64,000 nucleotides of DNA from Thermobispora bispora DSM 43833 (lineage in GTDB: Bacteria > Actinomycetota > Actinomycetes > Streptosporangiales > Streptosporangiaceae). How positions within the stretch are numbered: the stretch's first letter is position 1; each line of letters opens with the position of its first letter. Under the pieces are notes generated by a model. That model worked only from the letters and a program-made list of their open reading frames with translations. It had not been told where the DNA came from and searched no databases. The position numbers were made by a program, and so were the translations under genes. This document shows positions 33,695-43,022 of this stretch, piece after piece. Where the stretch lies: assembly GCF_000092645.1 (NCBI RefSeq), contig NC_014165.1, positions 806,001 to 870,000 on the forward strand, given 5' to 3'.

Positions 33695-36688
33695 GTGCAC
33701 TCGGTCACCGCGATCGTCGTCGCTCACGACGGCGCCCGTTGGCTCACTGAGACGTTGACGGCGCTCCGGCGCCAGGTCCGGCCGCCGGATCGCGTCGCCG
33801 GGGTCGACAACGGCAGCACCGACGGCAGTGGCCGGTTGCTGGCCGAGGCCCTCGGCCCCGGCAACGTGCTGACGCTCTCCCGGACCACCGGGTTCGGCGC
33901 GGCCGTGCACGAGGTGGTGCGCCGGCTTCCACCGGCCTCCGGCCAGGAGTGGCTCTGGCTGCTCCACGACGACTGCGCCCCGGACGAGTACGCGCTCCAG
34001 GAGCTGCTCCGGGCGGCGGACCGGGACCCTAAGGCCGCCATCCTCGGCCCGAAACTCCGCGACTGGGTCGACCGCCGGGTGCTGCTCGAGGTCGGCGTCA
34101 CCATGAGCCGCTCGGGGCGGCGCGACACCGGCCTGGAACCCAAGGAGTACGACCAGGGCCAGCACGACGGCGTCCACGACGTCCTCGCCGTCTCCACGGC
34201 CGGCATGCTGATCCGCCGGGACGTGTGGGAGGAGCTGGGCGGGCTCGATCCCGCCCTGCCGCTCTTCCGCGACGACATCGACCTGTGCTGGCGCGCCCGG
34301 GCCGCCGGGTTCCGCGTGCTCAACGTCACCGCGGCCGTCGCCTGGCACGCCGAGGCCGCCACCCGGCGGCGCCGGCGGATCGCCATCACCGACGAGCACC
34401 CGCGCCGGCTCGACCGGCGCCACGCGCTCTTCGTGCTCATGGCGAACCTGCCCCGCGGGGCGTTCCTGCGCTCCATCGTGCGGAACGTCACCGGGGCGGT
34501 GTTCCGGGCCGTGCTGTTCATGCTCGCCAAGCAACCGGCGCACGCGCTCGACGAGCTCGCCGCGATCGGCTCGGTCCTCGGCCGCCCCGGGCGGCTGCTC
34601 CGGGCCCGGCGGGCGCGGCGGCGGCACCGGGCCCGCGGCCACCCGCCGGTCGAGCGGCTGCTCACCCCGCCGGGGGAGGCGTTCCGGCGCCTCGCCGACA
34701 CCGTGCAGAACTTCCTCGCCGGCGGCGGGCCGGTGGAGACCGCCGGGCGGCACCACGCCACCCCGGCCGACCGCGAGCAGAGCGAGGGCGAGGAGCTGCT
34801 CACCGACACCGGGCTGATCCAGCGCGTCTTCACCAACCCCGGCGTCCTGCTCTTCCTCGCGCTCACCGCGGTCACCCTCGCGGCCGAGCGCGCGCTGCTC
34901 ATCGGCGGCCTGCTCGGCGGCGGCGCCCTGGTCCCGGTGACCGGGGGCGCCTCCGACCTGTGGCGCCTCTACACCGAGAGCCACCACACGACCGGGCTCG
35001 GCTCGGACACCTGGGCCCCGCCGTACGTGGCGGTGCTCGCCGCGGCCGCCACGCTCTGCCTCGGCAAGCCGTGGCTCGCGGTGAACCTGCTCCTGCTCGG
35101 GTGCGTGCCGCTCGCCGGGCTGTCCGCCTACGCCGCGACCAAGGCGATCGTCCCGTACCGGCCGGCTCGGGTCTGGCTCGCCGCCACCTACGCGCTGCTG
35201 CCGGTCGCGACCGGCGCCGTGGCGAGCGGGCGGCTCGGCACCGCGGTCGTCCTCGTGCTCCTCCCGGTCTACGCCGCGCTCGCCACCCGGGTGGTCGCCG
35301 GTTCCCGCCGGGCCGCGTGGGGGTTCGGCCTGCTCCTCGCGGTCGGCACGGCCTTCGTGCCGCTGGTCTACGTGCTCGTGGCGGTCCTCGGCGTGCTCGC
35401 GGCCGTCTCCTTCGTCGGCCTGCGGCGGGGCGCCGGCCGCTCGCTCCTGATCGGCCTCGGCACCCCGGTCGTGCTGCTCCTCCCGTGGCTCGTGGAGGTC
35501 GCCAAGGACCCGGGCCGCCTGCTCCTCGAGGCCGGCCTGCACGACGTCCCCCTCGCCGATCCGCGCCTCACCCCCGAGTCGCTCCTGCTGCTGAGCCCCG
35601 GCGGGCCCGGTGTGCCGCCGGTCTGGGTCACCGCCGGCCTGGTCGCCGTCGCCCTCGGCGCGCTGCTCCTCCGCAGGCAGCGGATGGTCACCGCGATCGG
35701 CTGGGGGGTCATGCTCTTCGGCGTGCTCGTCGCCACGGTGGTCAGCCGGGTGCCGGTCGGCGTGGGGGACGGCCAGAGCGTGGCCGCCTGGCCGGGCGTG
35801 CCGCTGGCCTTCGCCGCGACCGGCCTGCTCATGGCGGCCGCGCACCAGGCGCCGCGGCTCGCCGAGTTCCGGGCGGCCGGCGGGTGGCGGCGGGCCGCCG
35901 CCGGGGCCATCGCGGTGGCCGCCTTCGCCACCCCGGTCGCCGCGGCCGCCGTGTGGGTGGCACAGGGCGCCGACGGCCCGCTCAAGCGCGGCGTGCCCGA
36001 CCCCATGCCGGTGCTCGCCGCGGTCGGCTCGCCGAACGGCGAGGGCACGCTCGTGCTCCGGATGACGGACGGCGTGGTCCGCCACACGGTGCTCCGCGGC
36101 CGGGCGCCGCTGATCGGCGAGTCCGAGCTCAAGCCCGCCGAGGACGCCCGGCGGAGGCTCGGCGAGGCGGTCGCCGGGCTCGCCTCCGGCCGGGGCGGCG
36201 GCTACCTGCAGACCCTCGCCTCCTTCGGCATCCGGTTCGTCGCGGCCCCCGGCCCGGTCGACCCGGCCCTCACCCGGGCGCTCGACTCCGAACCCGGGCT
36301 GGTCCGGATGAGCCTCTCCCCGGCCGGCGGGCTGTGGCGGATGGCCGAGCCGGTGACCGTCCCCCGTCCGCCCGAGGGGGCGGACACCCTGCACCGGATC
36401 TGGCTGTGGGCCCAGGCCGGGCTGCTCGCGCTCGTGCTCATCCTCGCCTCGCCCGGCCGGAAGGCCGAGCCGGAGGACGAGTACGGCGAGCCGGAGCCGG
36501 ACGCCCGCGCCGCCACGGCGCGGCCCCCGGCGCGGGACCGGTCGGAACCGGTGCGGGAGGACCGGGACGGGCCGGTGCCGGACCGGGCGGGACCGCCGCG
36601 GCGGTACGCGCACCCGCCGCGGGCGCGGGCGCACCCGGTGCGGGCGCCGGGGGAGTGGGTGCCGGATGACCGCGAGGTGCGCGCATGA
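33695..36688 (+). CDS. GT2 glycosyltransferase fused to a large membrane domain
   Basis: 997 residues from GTG 33695. The N-terminal GT2 domain (about 1-290) has VTAIVVAHDGARWLTETL, AGVDNGSTDGS, WLWLLHDDCAPDE (DDC in place of DxD) and LPLFRDDIDLCWRARAAG (the ED-type catalytic motif). From about 370 to 770 there are roughly 12 hydrophobic helices, then an extracellular-looking region and a final helix (WAQAGLLALVLILASPG) with an Arg/Pro-rich tail. It resembles GT2 membrane proteins next to whiB in other actinobacteria, thought to act in envelope glycan formation. Its TGA overlaps the start of the next gene (ATGA). Confidence 0.85.
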   Translation: MHSVTAIVVAHDGARWLTETLTALRRQVRPPDRVAGVDNGSTDGSGRLLAEALGPGNVLTLSRTTGFGAAVHEVVRRLPPASGQEWLWLLHDDCAPDEYALQELLRAADRDPKAAILGPKLRDWVDRRVLLEVGVTMSRSGRRDTGLEPKEYDQGQHDGVHDVLAVSTAGMLIRRDVWEELGGLDPALPLFRDDIDLCWRARAAGFRVLNVTAAVAWHAEAATRRRRRIAITDEHPRRLDRRHALFVLMANLPRGAFLRSIVRNVTGAVFRAVLFMLAKQPAHALDELAAIGSVLGRPGRLLRARRARRRHRARGHPPVERLLTPPGEAFRRLADTVQNFLAGGGPVETAGRHHATPADREQSEGEELLTDTGLIQRVFTNPGVLLFLALTAVTLAAERALLIGGLLGGGALVPVTGGASDLWRLYTESHHTTGLGSDTWAPPYVAVLAAAATLCLGKPWLAVNLLLLGCVPLAGLSAYAATKAIVPYRPARVWLAATYALLPVATGAVASGRLGTAVVLVLLPVYAALATRVVAGSRRAAWGFGLLLAVGTAFVPLVYVLVAVLGVLAAVSFVGLRRGAGRSLLIGLGTPVVLLLPWLVEVAKDPGRLLLEAGLHDVPLADPRLTPESLLLLSPGGPGVPPVWVTAGLVAVALGALLLRRQRMVTAIGWGVMLFGVLVATVVSRVPVGVGDGQSVAAWPGVPLAFAATGLLMAAAHQAPRLAEFRAAGGWRRAAAGAIAVAAFATPVAAAAVWVAQGADGPLKRGVPDPMPVLAAVGSPNGEGTLVLRMTDGVVRHTVLRGRAPLIGESELKPAEDARRRLGEAVAGLASGRGGGYLQTLASFGIRFVAAPGPVDPALTRALDSEPGLVRMSLSPAGGLWRMAEPVTVPRPPEGADTLHRIWLWAQAGLLALVLILASPGRKAEPEDEYGEPEPDARAATARPPARDRSEPVREDRDGPVPDRAGPPRRYAHPPRARAHPVRAPGEWVPDDREVRA

Positions 36689-38154
36689 AGGCTCTGATCG
36701 AGAACCGTTTCGGCCTGCTCTGCCTCGTGCTGGTCGCGCTCGCCGCGGTGTACGGCGTCGCCCACGTCACCCGGCCGGCGCCTCCGTCCCAGGCGGCCGC
36801 GCGGGCCGTACGGGCGCCGGTGCAGGCGGTCTCCGCGGTCTGCCCGGACCCCGGAGGCGGTCGGCTCAGCGTGATCACCCCGTCCGGTGGCCGGGAGGCC
36901 GGGAAGGCCGTGCTCACCCCGGTGCGGGCGGCCCGGGAGGACGGCGGGAGCCGCGGGAAGCGCGCGGCCGGGACGCTCGCCACCGTCGAGCGGCCGGGCG
37001 TGCTGTGGCAGCGCACCGTGCCCGCGGCCCTCGGCCCGGTCGCCGTCGCCGCCACCGGCTCCATGGCGCCCGGGCTGGAGACCGCCCAGACCACGCGGGA
37101 GACGAGCGGGCCGCAGCGCGGGCTCGCCGGGGTGCGCTGCACCGAGCCCGGCTCCGAGGCGTGGTTCATCGGCCCCGGCCCGGCGGCGGCGAACGTCCTG
37201 CTCTACCTCGCCAACATCGACTCGGCGCCCGCCCACGTCGTCCTGTCGATCTACTCCGGCGAGGGGCCGGTGCTCAGCGACCGGGACAGCAGCCTGATCC
37301 TCCAGCCGGGCCGGCACCGAGCCATCCGGCTCCGCGACCTGGCGCCGACCCCGCTCATCATGGCCCTGCGGGTGAGCACGACCAGCGGCCGGGTCGCCGC
37401 CGCGGTGAAGGCCGTGTTCCCGAACGGGCAGGGCGTGGACTGGCTGCCGGCCGCGGCCCCGCCGTCCACCCGGGTGGTCGTCCCCGGGATCCCGAGCACC
37501 GCGGGCCAGCGCGAGCTCTACGTGGCGGCCCCGGGCGGGCAGAGCACCGTGGTCCGGGTGAAGGCGGTGCTCAAGGACGGCTCCTACGCGCTGCGGAACA
37601 AGGAGTCCCTCGAGGTCCCGGCCGAGTCGGCCGCGACCCTCGACCTTACCACGGGCATCGGCGGGCAGGCGGCCGCGCTCGTGCTCGAGTCCGAGACGCC
37701 GATCGTCGCGGGCATGAAGATCACCGGGATCGGCGGGGCCGGCCAGGACGTGGCCTTCACCGCGGGCGCCACGCCCATCGACATCGGGAGCGTCGTCGCC
37801 GACGGCCGGGCGAGCAGCGCCCAGAGCGCGCGCCTGGTGCTCTCGGCCCCCTTCCGGGGGGCGACGGTGACGGTCCGGCTGGTGCCGAAGGAGGGACCGG
37901 CGCCGCGGCCGATCACCGTGCGGATCCCGGCCGCCCGGACCACCGAGGTCGACCTGGTCCCGCCCGCCGGGCTCAAGACCGGGTTCAGCGTCGTGGTCCA
38001 GCCGCAGCGCGGCTCCGGCCCGGTCTACGGGGGCCGGGTCCTCCAGGAGCCGGACCCGCAGGGTCTGATGATCACCGTGCAGCCGCTGGCCGTGGCGCGG
38101 ACCTCGGTGCTCGTCCCGCCCGCGGTGGACTCGCCGAGCGTGGTGGTGCGGTAG
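36685..38154 (+). CDS. DUF5719-like secreted/anchored protein
   Basis: 489 residues beginning at the ATG overlapping the GT2 stop. One N-terminal membrane helix or uncleaved signal (RFGLLCLVLVALAAVYGVA) precedes a beta-rich extracytoplasmic body: AAANVLLYLANIDSAPAHVV, VVVPGIPSTAGQRELYVAAP, VLESETPIVAGMKITG. The layout matches DUF5719 proteins, always found after this GT2 gene as far as I recall. Translational coupling suggests a complex or shared pathway with the glycosyltransferase. Function unknown. Confidence 0.8.
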   Translation: MKALIENRFGLLCLVLVALAAVYGVAHVTRPAPPSQAAARAVRAPVQAVSAVCPDPGGGRLSVITPSGGREAGKAVLTPVRAAREDGGSRGKRAAGTLATVERPGVLWQRTVPAALGPVAVAATGSMAPGLETAQTTRETSGPQRGLAGVRCTEPGSEAWFIGPGPAAANVLLYLANIDSAPAHVVLSIYSGEGPVLSDRDSSLILQPGRHRAIRLRDLAPTPLIMALRVSTTSGRVAAAVKAVFPNGQGVDWLPAAAPPSTRVVVPGIPSTAGQRELYVAAPGGQSTVVRVKAVLKDGSYALRNKESLEVPAESAATLDLTTGIGGQAAALVLESETPIVAGMKITGIGGAGQDVAFTAGATPIDIGSVVADGRASSAQSARLVLSAPFRGATVTVRLVPKEGPAPRPITVRIPAARTTEVDLVPPAGLKTGFSVVVQPQRGSGPVYGGRVLQEPDPQGLMITVQPLAVARTSVLVPPAVDSPSVVVR

Positions 38155-38180
38155 CCGTACCCGCGCGCGGTGGCCGTGCC

Positions 38181-38204
38181 CGCCCGGCCCGCGGGTGCCG
38201 GGCG
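38181..38204. terminator. Hairpin between convergent genes
   Basis: CGCCCGGC (38181-38188) pairs exactly with GCCGGGCG (38197-38204) over an eight-base loop, between the stops of the DUF5719 gene and the convergent zincin-like gene. There is no T-run, which is usual for this GC content. Confidence 0.45.
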
Positions 38205-38259
38205 ACCCGGTGCGCGGCCGCGCCGGCCGTGGCGCGGGCCCGCCGCGCCCGCAGAACGC

Positions 38260-38721
38260 TCAGTGCCGTTCGTCGTAGCCGGGGTCGATCGTCTCGGGCG
38301 CGAGGCCGAGGAGGTTGGCCACCTGCTCGACGACGACGTCGAAGACCAGGGCGCTGAGCTGCTCGTGGTCGCGGGCCCTGATCTCCAGCGGCCGCCGGTA
38401 GACGATCACGGTCGCCGGCTGCGTGGCGCTCGCCGGCTCCGCCCTGCCGAACGGGACCGGGTCGGACGACAGCCGCGCCGGGCCGTCGACCAGCTCGCTC
38501 GGCGGCGGGACCTCCTCCACGGCGAACTCGACGGACGCGAGCTGCCGGCCCCACCGGGGCCTGAGCCGGTCCACGGCGTCGAGCACCAGGTCGTCGAAGC
38601 GCTCCGCCCGTGACTTGGCGATCGGGATGTGGGAGGGCGCCAGAGGACCGCGCAGACCCCGGCCGTGCCGGTCGCGCCGGCGCAGCCGCCCGGGCCTGGG
38701 TCTTCTGCTCCGATCGCTCAC
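38260..38721 (-). CDS. Zincin-like metallopeptidase family protein without HExxH
   Basis: 153 residues. It matches the small zincin-like family found between whiB and the DUF3499 gene in actinobacteria (DLVLDAVDRLRPRWGRQLAS; VIVYRRPLEIRARDHEQLSA). Where the family's HExxH metal site is expected the sequence reads FDVVVEQVANLLGLAPETID, so both zinc-binding His residues are missing, and a catalytic role is doubtful. The GTG start has a TAAGCT box six bases upstream and looks leaderless. It is divergent from the DUF3499 gene. Confidence 0.75.
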   Translation of the reverse strand: MSDRSRRPRPGRLRRRDRHGRGLRGPLAPSHIPIAKSRAERFDDLVLDAVDRLRPRWGRQLASVEFAVEEVPPPSELVDGPARLSSDPVPFGRAEPASATQPATVIVYRRPLEIRARDHEQLSALVFDVVVEQVANLLGLAPETIDPGYDERH

Positions 38722-38727
38722 GAGGCC

Positions 38728-38733
38728 AGCTTA
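38728..38733 (-). promoter_or_regulatory. -10 box (TAAGCT, minus strand) of the zincin-like gene
   Basis: TAAGCT on the minus strand ends six bases before the GTG at 38721, consistent with a leaderless message. Confidence 0.45.
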
Positions 38734-38874
38734 GAGCGTGCCACGCCCGGATGGAGGATCCCGCGCTTGTGTCCTGCTTCGCGATCAGCGTTGAGAAACG
38801 TAGGAGATGGCCGCATTGTGGCGACACGCTCGATAAGAGGGCCGGGGGTGGTGGCAATACGCGCGCAGACGGGA

Positions 38875-38880
38875 TACGTT
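38875..38880 (+). promoter_or_regulatory. -10 box (TACGTT) of the leaderless DUF3499 gene
   Basis: TACGTT ends six bases before the GTG at 38887; there is no ribosome-binding sequence. Confidence 0.5.
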
Positions 38881-38886
38881 CCCACC

Positions 38887-39258
38887 GTGAGCCCCGTCCG
38901 CAGCTGTTCACGAACCGCCTGTAGGCAGCCTGCCGTATTCACACTCACGTATGTCTACGCCGACTCCACCGCGGTGCTCGGCCCACTGGCGACGTACGTC
39001 GAACCGCACTGCTACGACCTGTGCGCCGAGCACGCGGAGCGACTCACAGCGCCGAAGGGCTGGGAGGTGGTCCGCCTCCCGGCGGGTCCCTCCACGCCCA
39101 GCGGGGACGACCTGGAGGCCCTGGCGAACGCGGTGCGCGAGGCCGCGCGACCGGCACGGCCCCCGGCCGAGCCGGTGGGCGAGGCGATCGAGGTCGGCCG
39201 GCGCCGCCACCTGCGCGTGCTCAAGTCGGTGCCGCAACCCCACGGGCGCGATCGCTGA
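38887..39258 (+). CDS. DUF3499 family protein
   Basis: 123 residues. It begins VSPVRSCSRTACRQPAVFTL and continues LTYVYADSTAVLGPL and PHCYDLCAEHAERLTAPKGW, with four Cys/His-type ligands in two pairs (CSRTAC, CYDLCAEH) that suggest a small zinc-ribbon fold. The tail is basic. This is the conserved neighbour of phosphomannomutase (Rv3258c-like in mycobacteria). Function unknown. The start is set by the promoter spacing. A strong terminator hairpin follows at 39268-39310. Confidence 0.85.
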   Translation: MSPVRSCSRTACRQPAVFTLTYVYADSTAVLGPLATYVEPHCYDLCAEHAERLTAPKGWEVVRLPAGPSTPSGDDLEALANAVREAARPARPPAEPVGEAIEVGRRRHLRVLKSVPQPHGRDR

Positions 39259-39267
39259 CCCGACCCG

Positions 39268-39310
39268 CCCTCGGTGGTTCCCGAGCCTCCGCGAGGCGAG
39301 CCACCGAGGG
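39268..39310 (+). terminator. Terminator hairpin after the DUF3499 gene
   Basis: CCCTCGGTGG (39268-39277) pairs perfectly with CCACCGAGGG (39301-39310); the loop holds a smaller CCTC-CGC-GAGG hairpin. A TAGGCT box for the next gene follows at 39315-39320. Confidence 0.65.
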
Positions 39311-39354
39311 CCTATAGGCTCGTGTGCGAAGGCACATGACCGTTAGGGGCTGCA

Positions 39355-40710
39355 GTGGCCGACCTCACCAAGATCTTCAAGGCATACGACGTGCGCGGCG
39401 TCGTGCCGGACGAGCTGAACGAGGAGATCGCAGAGGCCGTCGGCGCGGCGTTCGTCGAAGTGATCGGCGCGAAGTCGGTGGTGATGGCGCATGACATGCG
39501 GGTCTCATCCGCCCCGCTCGCCCGCGCGTTCGCCCGCGGGGCGGCATCCCGCGGCGCCGAGGTGATCAACGCGGGCCTCGGCTCCACCGACCTGCTGTAC
39601 TACGCCAGCGGCAGCCTCGGCCTGCCCGGTGTGATGTTCACGGCGAGCCACAACCCGGCCCGGTACAACGGCATGAAGATGTGCCGCGCCGGAGCGGCTC
39701 CCATCGGCACCGACACCGGTCTGCTCGAGATCCGTGACCGGGCCGCCCGGCTCCTGGAGACCGGCATCGGGGGCACCCCCGGCGCCGGCCGGGTGGTCGA
39801 GCGCGACCTGCTCGAGGGGTACGCCGCCCACCTGAAGACCCTGGTCGACCTCTCGGGCATCCGGCGGCTCAAGGTCGTCGTCGACGCGGGCAACGGCATG
39901 GCCGGCTACACCGTCCCCGCGGTCTTCAAGGGCCTGCCGATCGACCTGGTCCCGCTCTACTTCGAGCTCGACGGGACGTTCCCCAACCACGAGGCCAACC
40001 CGATCGAGCCGGAGAACCTGCGCGACCTGCAGAAGGCCGTCATCGAGCACGGCGCCGACATCGGGCTCGCCTTCGACGGCGACGCCGACCGGTGCTGGGT
40101 GATCGACGAGCGGGGCGAGTCGGTCTCGCCGTCCACGATCACCGCGCTCGTGGCGGTGCGGGAGCTCGCCCGGCACCCGGGCGCCACGATCATCCACAAC
40201 CTGATCACGTCGAAGAGCGTCCCCGAGATCATCGCCGAGCACGGCGGCGTCCCGGTGCGCTCGCGGGTCGGCCACTCGTTCATCAAGGCGGAGATGGCCC
40301 GCACCGGTGCGGTGTTCGGGGGCGAGCACTCCGCCCACTACTACTTCCGGGACTTCTGGTACGCCGATTCCGGCATGCTGGCCGCGCTGCACGTGCTCGC
40401 CGCGCTCGGCGAGCAGGACCGCCCGCTGTCCGAGCTGCTGGCGCGGTACACGCGGTACGTCGCCTCGGGCGAGATCAACAGCCGGGTGGCCGATCAGGCG
40501 GCCGCGCTCGCCAAGGTGCGCGCCGCCTTCGAGGGCCGCGAGGGCGTCACCTTCGACGAGCTCGACGGCCTCACCGTGAACGGGCCCGGCTGGTGGTTCA
40601 ACCTGCGGCCGTCCAACACCGAGCCGTTGCTCCGGCTCAACGCCGAGGCGGCCGACGAGCGGACGATGGCCGCCGTGCGGGATGAAGTGCTCGCTGTGGT
40701 AAGGAGCTGA
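39355..40710 (+). CDS. manB: Phosphomannomutase/phosphoglucomutase
   Basis: 451 residues from a GTG with TTAGGGGC upstream. N-terminus [17 protein letters not shown]; catalytic phosphoserine Ser98 in [13 protein letters not shown]; metal loop DGDADR at 241-246; sugar-binding [12 protein letters not shown]; phosphate-binding [11 protein letters not shown]. It interconverts mannose-6-phosphate and mannose-1-phosphate (PMM/PGM group), feeding the GDP-mannose pyrophosphorylase at 21307. It is followed after five bases by a Trm112-like ORF and then the SIS isomerase, forming one operon. Called pmmA or manB in mycobacterial annotations. Confidence 0.94.
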   Translation: MADLTKIFKAYDVRGVVPDELNEEIAEAVGAAFVEVIGAKSVVMAHDMRVSSAPLARAFARGAASRGAEVINAGLGSTDLLYYASGSLGLPGVMFTASHNPARYNGMKMCRAGAAPIGTDTGLLEIRDRAARLLETGIGGTPGAGRVVERDLLEGYAAHLKTLVDLSGIRRLKVVVDAGNGMAGYTVPAVFKGLPIDLVPLYFELDGTFPNHEANPIEPENLRDLQKAVIEHGADIGLAFDGDADRCWVIDERGESVSPSTITALVAVRELARHPGATIIHNLITSKSVPEIIAEHGGVPVRSRVGHSFIKAEMARTGAVFGGEHSAHYYFRDFWYADSGMLAALHVLAALGEQDRPLSELLARYTRYVASGEINSRVADQAAALAKVRAAFEGREGVTFDELDGLTVNGPGWWFNLRPSNTEPLLRLNAEAADERTMAAVRDEVLAVVRS

Positions 40711-40715
40711 GAAGG

Positions 40716-40889
40716 TTGAAGATCGACGACTGGCTGCTGGACATCCTGGTCTGCCCGGCATGCAAGTCCCCGCTCCGCGCGGCCACCGACGCCGATGAGC
40801 TGGCCTGCACCTCGGAGACGTGCGGGCTGATCTACCCGGTGCGGGACGACATCCCCGTGCTCCTCGTCGACGAGGCGCGCCGGGCATGA
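40716..40889 (+). CDS. Trm112-like small zinc protein
   Basis: 57 residues, starting at a TTG nine bases after AAGGAG. The sequence begins [20 protein letters not shown] and carries four cysteines (Cys13, 16, 31, 36: CPAC and CTSETC), then [14 protein letters not shown], the standard Trm112/YcaR motif. Family members are small zinc-binding partners or activators of methyltransferases, although the bacterial role is mostly unproven. Its TGA overlaps the ATG of the SIS gene (ATGA). It links phosphomannomutase and isomerase in one coupled operon. Confidence 0.85.
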   Translation: MKIDDWLLDILVCPACKSPLRAATDADELACTSETCGLIYPVRDDIPVLLVDEARRA

Positions 40890-42019
40890 GCGGCGCCGCC
40901 GGGGCGCCCGAGGACCGGTTCGACCCGGATCGGCTCGACGACCCGTCCTTCCTGGAGGAGTGCGACTCCTCGGGGGCGTTGCGGACGGTCGCCTCGTCGG
41001 CGGCACAGGTGCGCGTGGCGTTCCGGGCGGCCCTCGAGGCCGGCGTGCCGCGGATCGCCGAGTACGGCAGGCCCCGCGCGATCGTGGTCGCCGGGATGGG
41101 GGTCGCGGGGGTCGCCGGCGAGGCGCTGGAGGCGGTGTGCGGGCGCGGCTGCCCGGTGCCGATCCTCACCGTCCGCCGGCACCTGCTCCCCGGCTGGGTG
41201 GGCGCGGCCGACCTGGTCGCGGTGACCGCCGGATCCGCCCGGTCCGAGGAGGCGCTCGCCGTGGCCGCCGACGCGGTCCGGCGCGGCTGCGTGCTCCTCG
41301 GGGTGGGGCCCGAGGACTCCCCGCTCCGGGAGGCGGTGGCCCGCGCCGGCGGGCCGTACGTGGCGGTCGCGCAGGGGCACCGGCCGACGCTGTGGGAGCT
41401 GGCCGTCCCGCTGATCGTCGCCGCGGGGGCGTTGCGCATCGCCGAGATGGGCGAGGCCGTGGCCGAGGCGGTGGCCGCGCGCCTGGAGGACATCGCGTTC
41501 CGGTGCCGGCCGTCGAGCGAGTCGTTCCTCAACCCCGGCAAGTCGTTCGCCATGGAGCTCGCGGACCGGCTGCCCCTGCTCTGGGGGTGCTCGCCGCTCG
41601 CCCGGGTGGCGGCCCGCTCGCTGGCCTGCCGGCTGCACCGGTGCGCGGGCTACCCGGCGCTGGTGGGCGAGATCCTCGAGGCCGGGCACGAGCAGATCGG
41701 CCTGTTCAACGGCCCCTTCGGCGCGCAGCCGATCGACGCCGACCCGTTCGGCGAGGAGGGCGGCCCGCCGCGCCCGCGGCTGTTCCTGTTCCGCGACACC
41801 GAGGAGCACCCGCTGGTCGCCGAGCGGCGGGAGGCGGTGGCCCGGCTCGCCGAGGACCGCGGCGTGCCGGTGTCCGAGATCTCCGCCGAGGGCGCTCACC
41901 CGCTGGAGCGGCTCGCCTCCCTGATTGGTTTGAGCGACTATGCCGGGGTTTACCTCGCCCTGGGCTATGGCCGGGATCCTTCCCGGATCGCCGCGCTCGC
42001 GGAGCTCGGAGCGCACTAG
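40886..42019 (+). CDS. SIS-domain sugar-phosphate isomerase (bifunctional PGI/PMI type)
   Basis: 377 residues from the ATG overlapping the Trm112-like stop. The first SIS subdomain has [20 protein letters not shown] and [19 protein letters not shown] (in place of the more usual SGNTEET); the second part has [19 protein letters not shown] and [19 protein letters not shown], as in the bacterial PGI/PMI C-terminal domain. It would convert fructose-6-phosphate to mannose-6-phosphate (and possibly glucose-6-phosphate), the step before phosphomannomutase. No separate manA gene follows, so this enzyme may be the mannose entry point here. Activity is inferred; some members are thought to be inactive. 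Confidence 0.82.
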   Translation: MSGAAGAPEDRFDPDRLDDPSFLEECDSSGALRTVASSAAQVRVAFRAALEAGVPRIAEYGRPRAIVVAGMGVAGVAGEALEAVCGRGCPVPILTVRRHLLPGWVGAADLVAVTAGSARSEEALAVAADAVRRGCVLLGVGPEDSPLREAVARAGGPYVAVAQGHRPTLWELAVPLIVAAGALRIAEMGEAVAEAVAARLEDIAFRCRPSSESFLNPGKSFAMELADRLPLLWGCSPLARVAARSLACRLHRCAGYPALVGEILEAGHEQIGLFNGPFGAQPIDADPFGEEGGPPRPRLFLFRDTEEHPLVAERREAVARLAEDRGVPVSEISAEGAHPLERLASLIGLSDYAGVYLALGYGRDPSRIAALAELGAH

Positions 42020-42050
42020 GATCGGCTTGGCCGATCCTTGAGGAGTCCGC

Positions 42051-43010
42051 GTGAGTGCGAGTGGTGGTACCAAGGCGATCATCGCCGCCCTGCTGGCGAA
42101 CTTGGCGATCGCGGCCGGGAAGTTCGTGGCGTTCCTCGCCACCGGGTCCTCCTCCATGCTCGCCGAGTCCGCCCACTCGGTAGCGGACTCCGGTAACCAG
42201 GCGCTCCTGATCGTGGGCCAGAAGCGGGCCCAGCGCCGGAGGACCCGGGAGCACCCGTTCGGGTACGGCCGGGAGCGATACTTCTACGCCTTCGTGGTGG
42301 CGGTGGTGCTCTTCACCATCGGCGCCCTCTTCTCGCTCTACGAGGGCTGGCACAAGATCACGGATCCGCATCCGGTCGAGTCGCCGCAGTGGGCGCTCGG
42401 CGTGCTCGTCTTCGCCGTGGCGGCCGAGGCGTTCTCGTTCCGGACCGCGATGCGGGAGACCCGCGAGGTGAAGGGCGACCACTCCTGGTTCTCCTTCATC
42501 CGCCGGGCCAAGGCCCCGGAGCTCCCCGTGGTGCTCCTGGAGGACCTGGGCGCGCTGCTCGGCCTCGTCATCGCCCTGGTCTGCGTGACCATCGCCGCGA
42601 TCACCGGCAACGGCGTCTGGGACGGGGTGGGCAGCCTCGTGATCGGCCTCCTGCTCGCGGTCATCGCGGTGGTGCTCGCCATCGAGACCAAGTCCCTGCT
42701 GATCGGGGAGAGCGCCGCCCCGGAGATCGAGGAGCGGATCATCCGGGCGCTCGAGGAGACCCCCGAGATCGACAGGGTCATCCACCTGCGCACCCTGCAC
42801 CTCGGCCCCGAGGAGCTGCTGGTCGCCGCCAAGATCGCGGTGCACCACGACGACACCGCGGCGGAGATCGCCAAGGGGATCAACGCCGCGGAGGAGCGCA
42901 TCCGCGCGACCGTGCCGATCGCGAGGGTCATCTACGTCGAGCCCGACCTGTACCCCGCCGCGACCACGCCGGAGCCCGGCGCCGCCCACGAGGACCAGCG
43001 GCGGGCGTAG
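42051..43010 (+). CDS. Cation diffusion facilitator (CDF) transporter
   Basis: 319 residues from a GTG preceded by GAGGAG. About six helices. The first metal motif is AESAHSVADSGNQ (HxxxD); the second site in helix 5 is LLEDLGALLGL (ExxxD, as in the SLC30A9-like branch rather than HxxxD). HPFGYGRERYFYAFVVA is the conserved loop. The cytoplasmic C-terminal domain has HHDDTAAEIAKGINAAEERI. It should export Zn, Mn or a similar ion against protons. A TAGGAT box at 42017-42022 overlaps the stop of the previous gene. The DUF4429 gene follows after 12 bases. Confidence 0.88.
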   Translation: MSASGGTKAIIAALLANLAIAAGKFVAFLATGSSSMLAESAHSVADSGNQALLIVGQKRAQRRRTREHPFGYGRERYFYAFVVAVVLFTIGALFSLYEGWHKITDPHPVESPQWALGVLVFAVAAEAFSFRTAMRETREVKGDHSWFSFIRRAKAPELPVVLLEDLGALLGLVIALVCVTIAAITGNGVWDGVGSLVIGLLLAVIAVVLAIETKSLLIGESAAPEIEERIIRALEETPEIDRVIHLRTLHLGPEELLVAAKIAVHHDDTAAEIAKGINAAEERIRATVPIARVIYVEPDLYPAATTPEPGAAHEDQRRA

Positions 43011-43022
43011 CGGGAGGGCGGC

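Noticed and set aside
33683-36634. A 983-codon minus-strand frame opposite the GT2 membrane protein
   Set aside because: Antisense shadow of a high-GC gene with clear GT2 motifs and helices.
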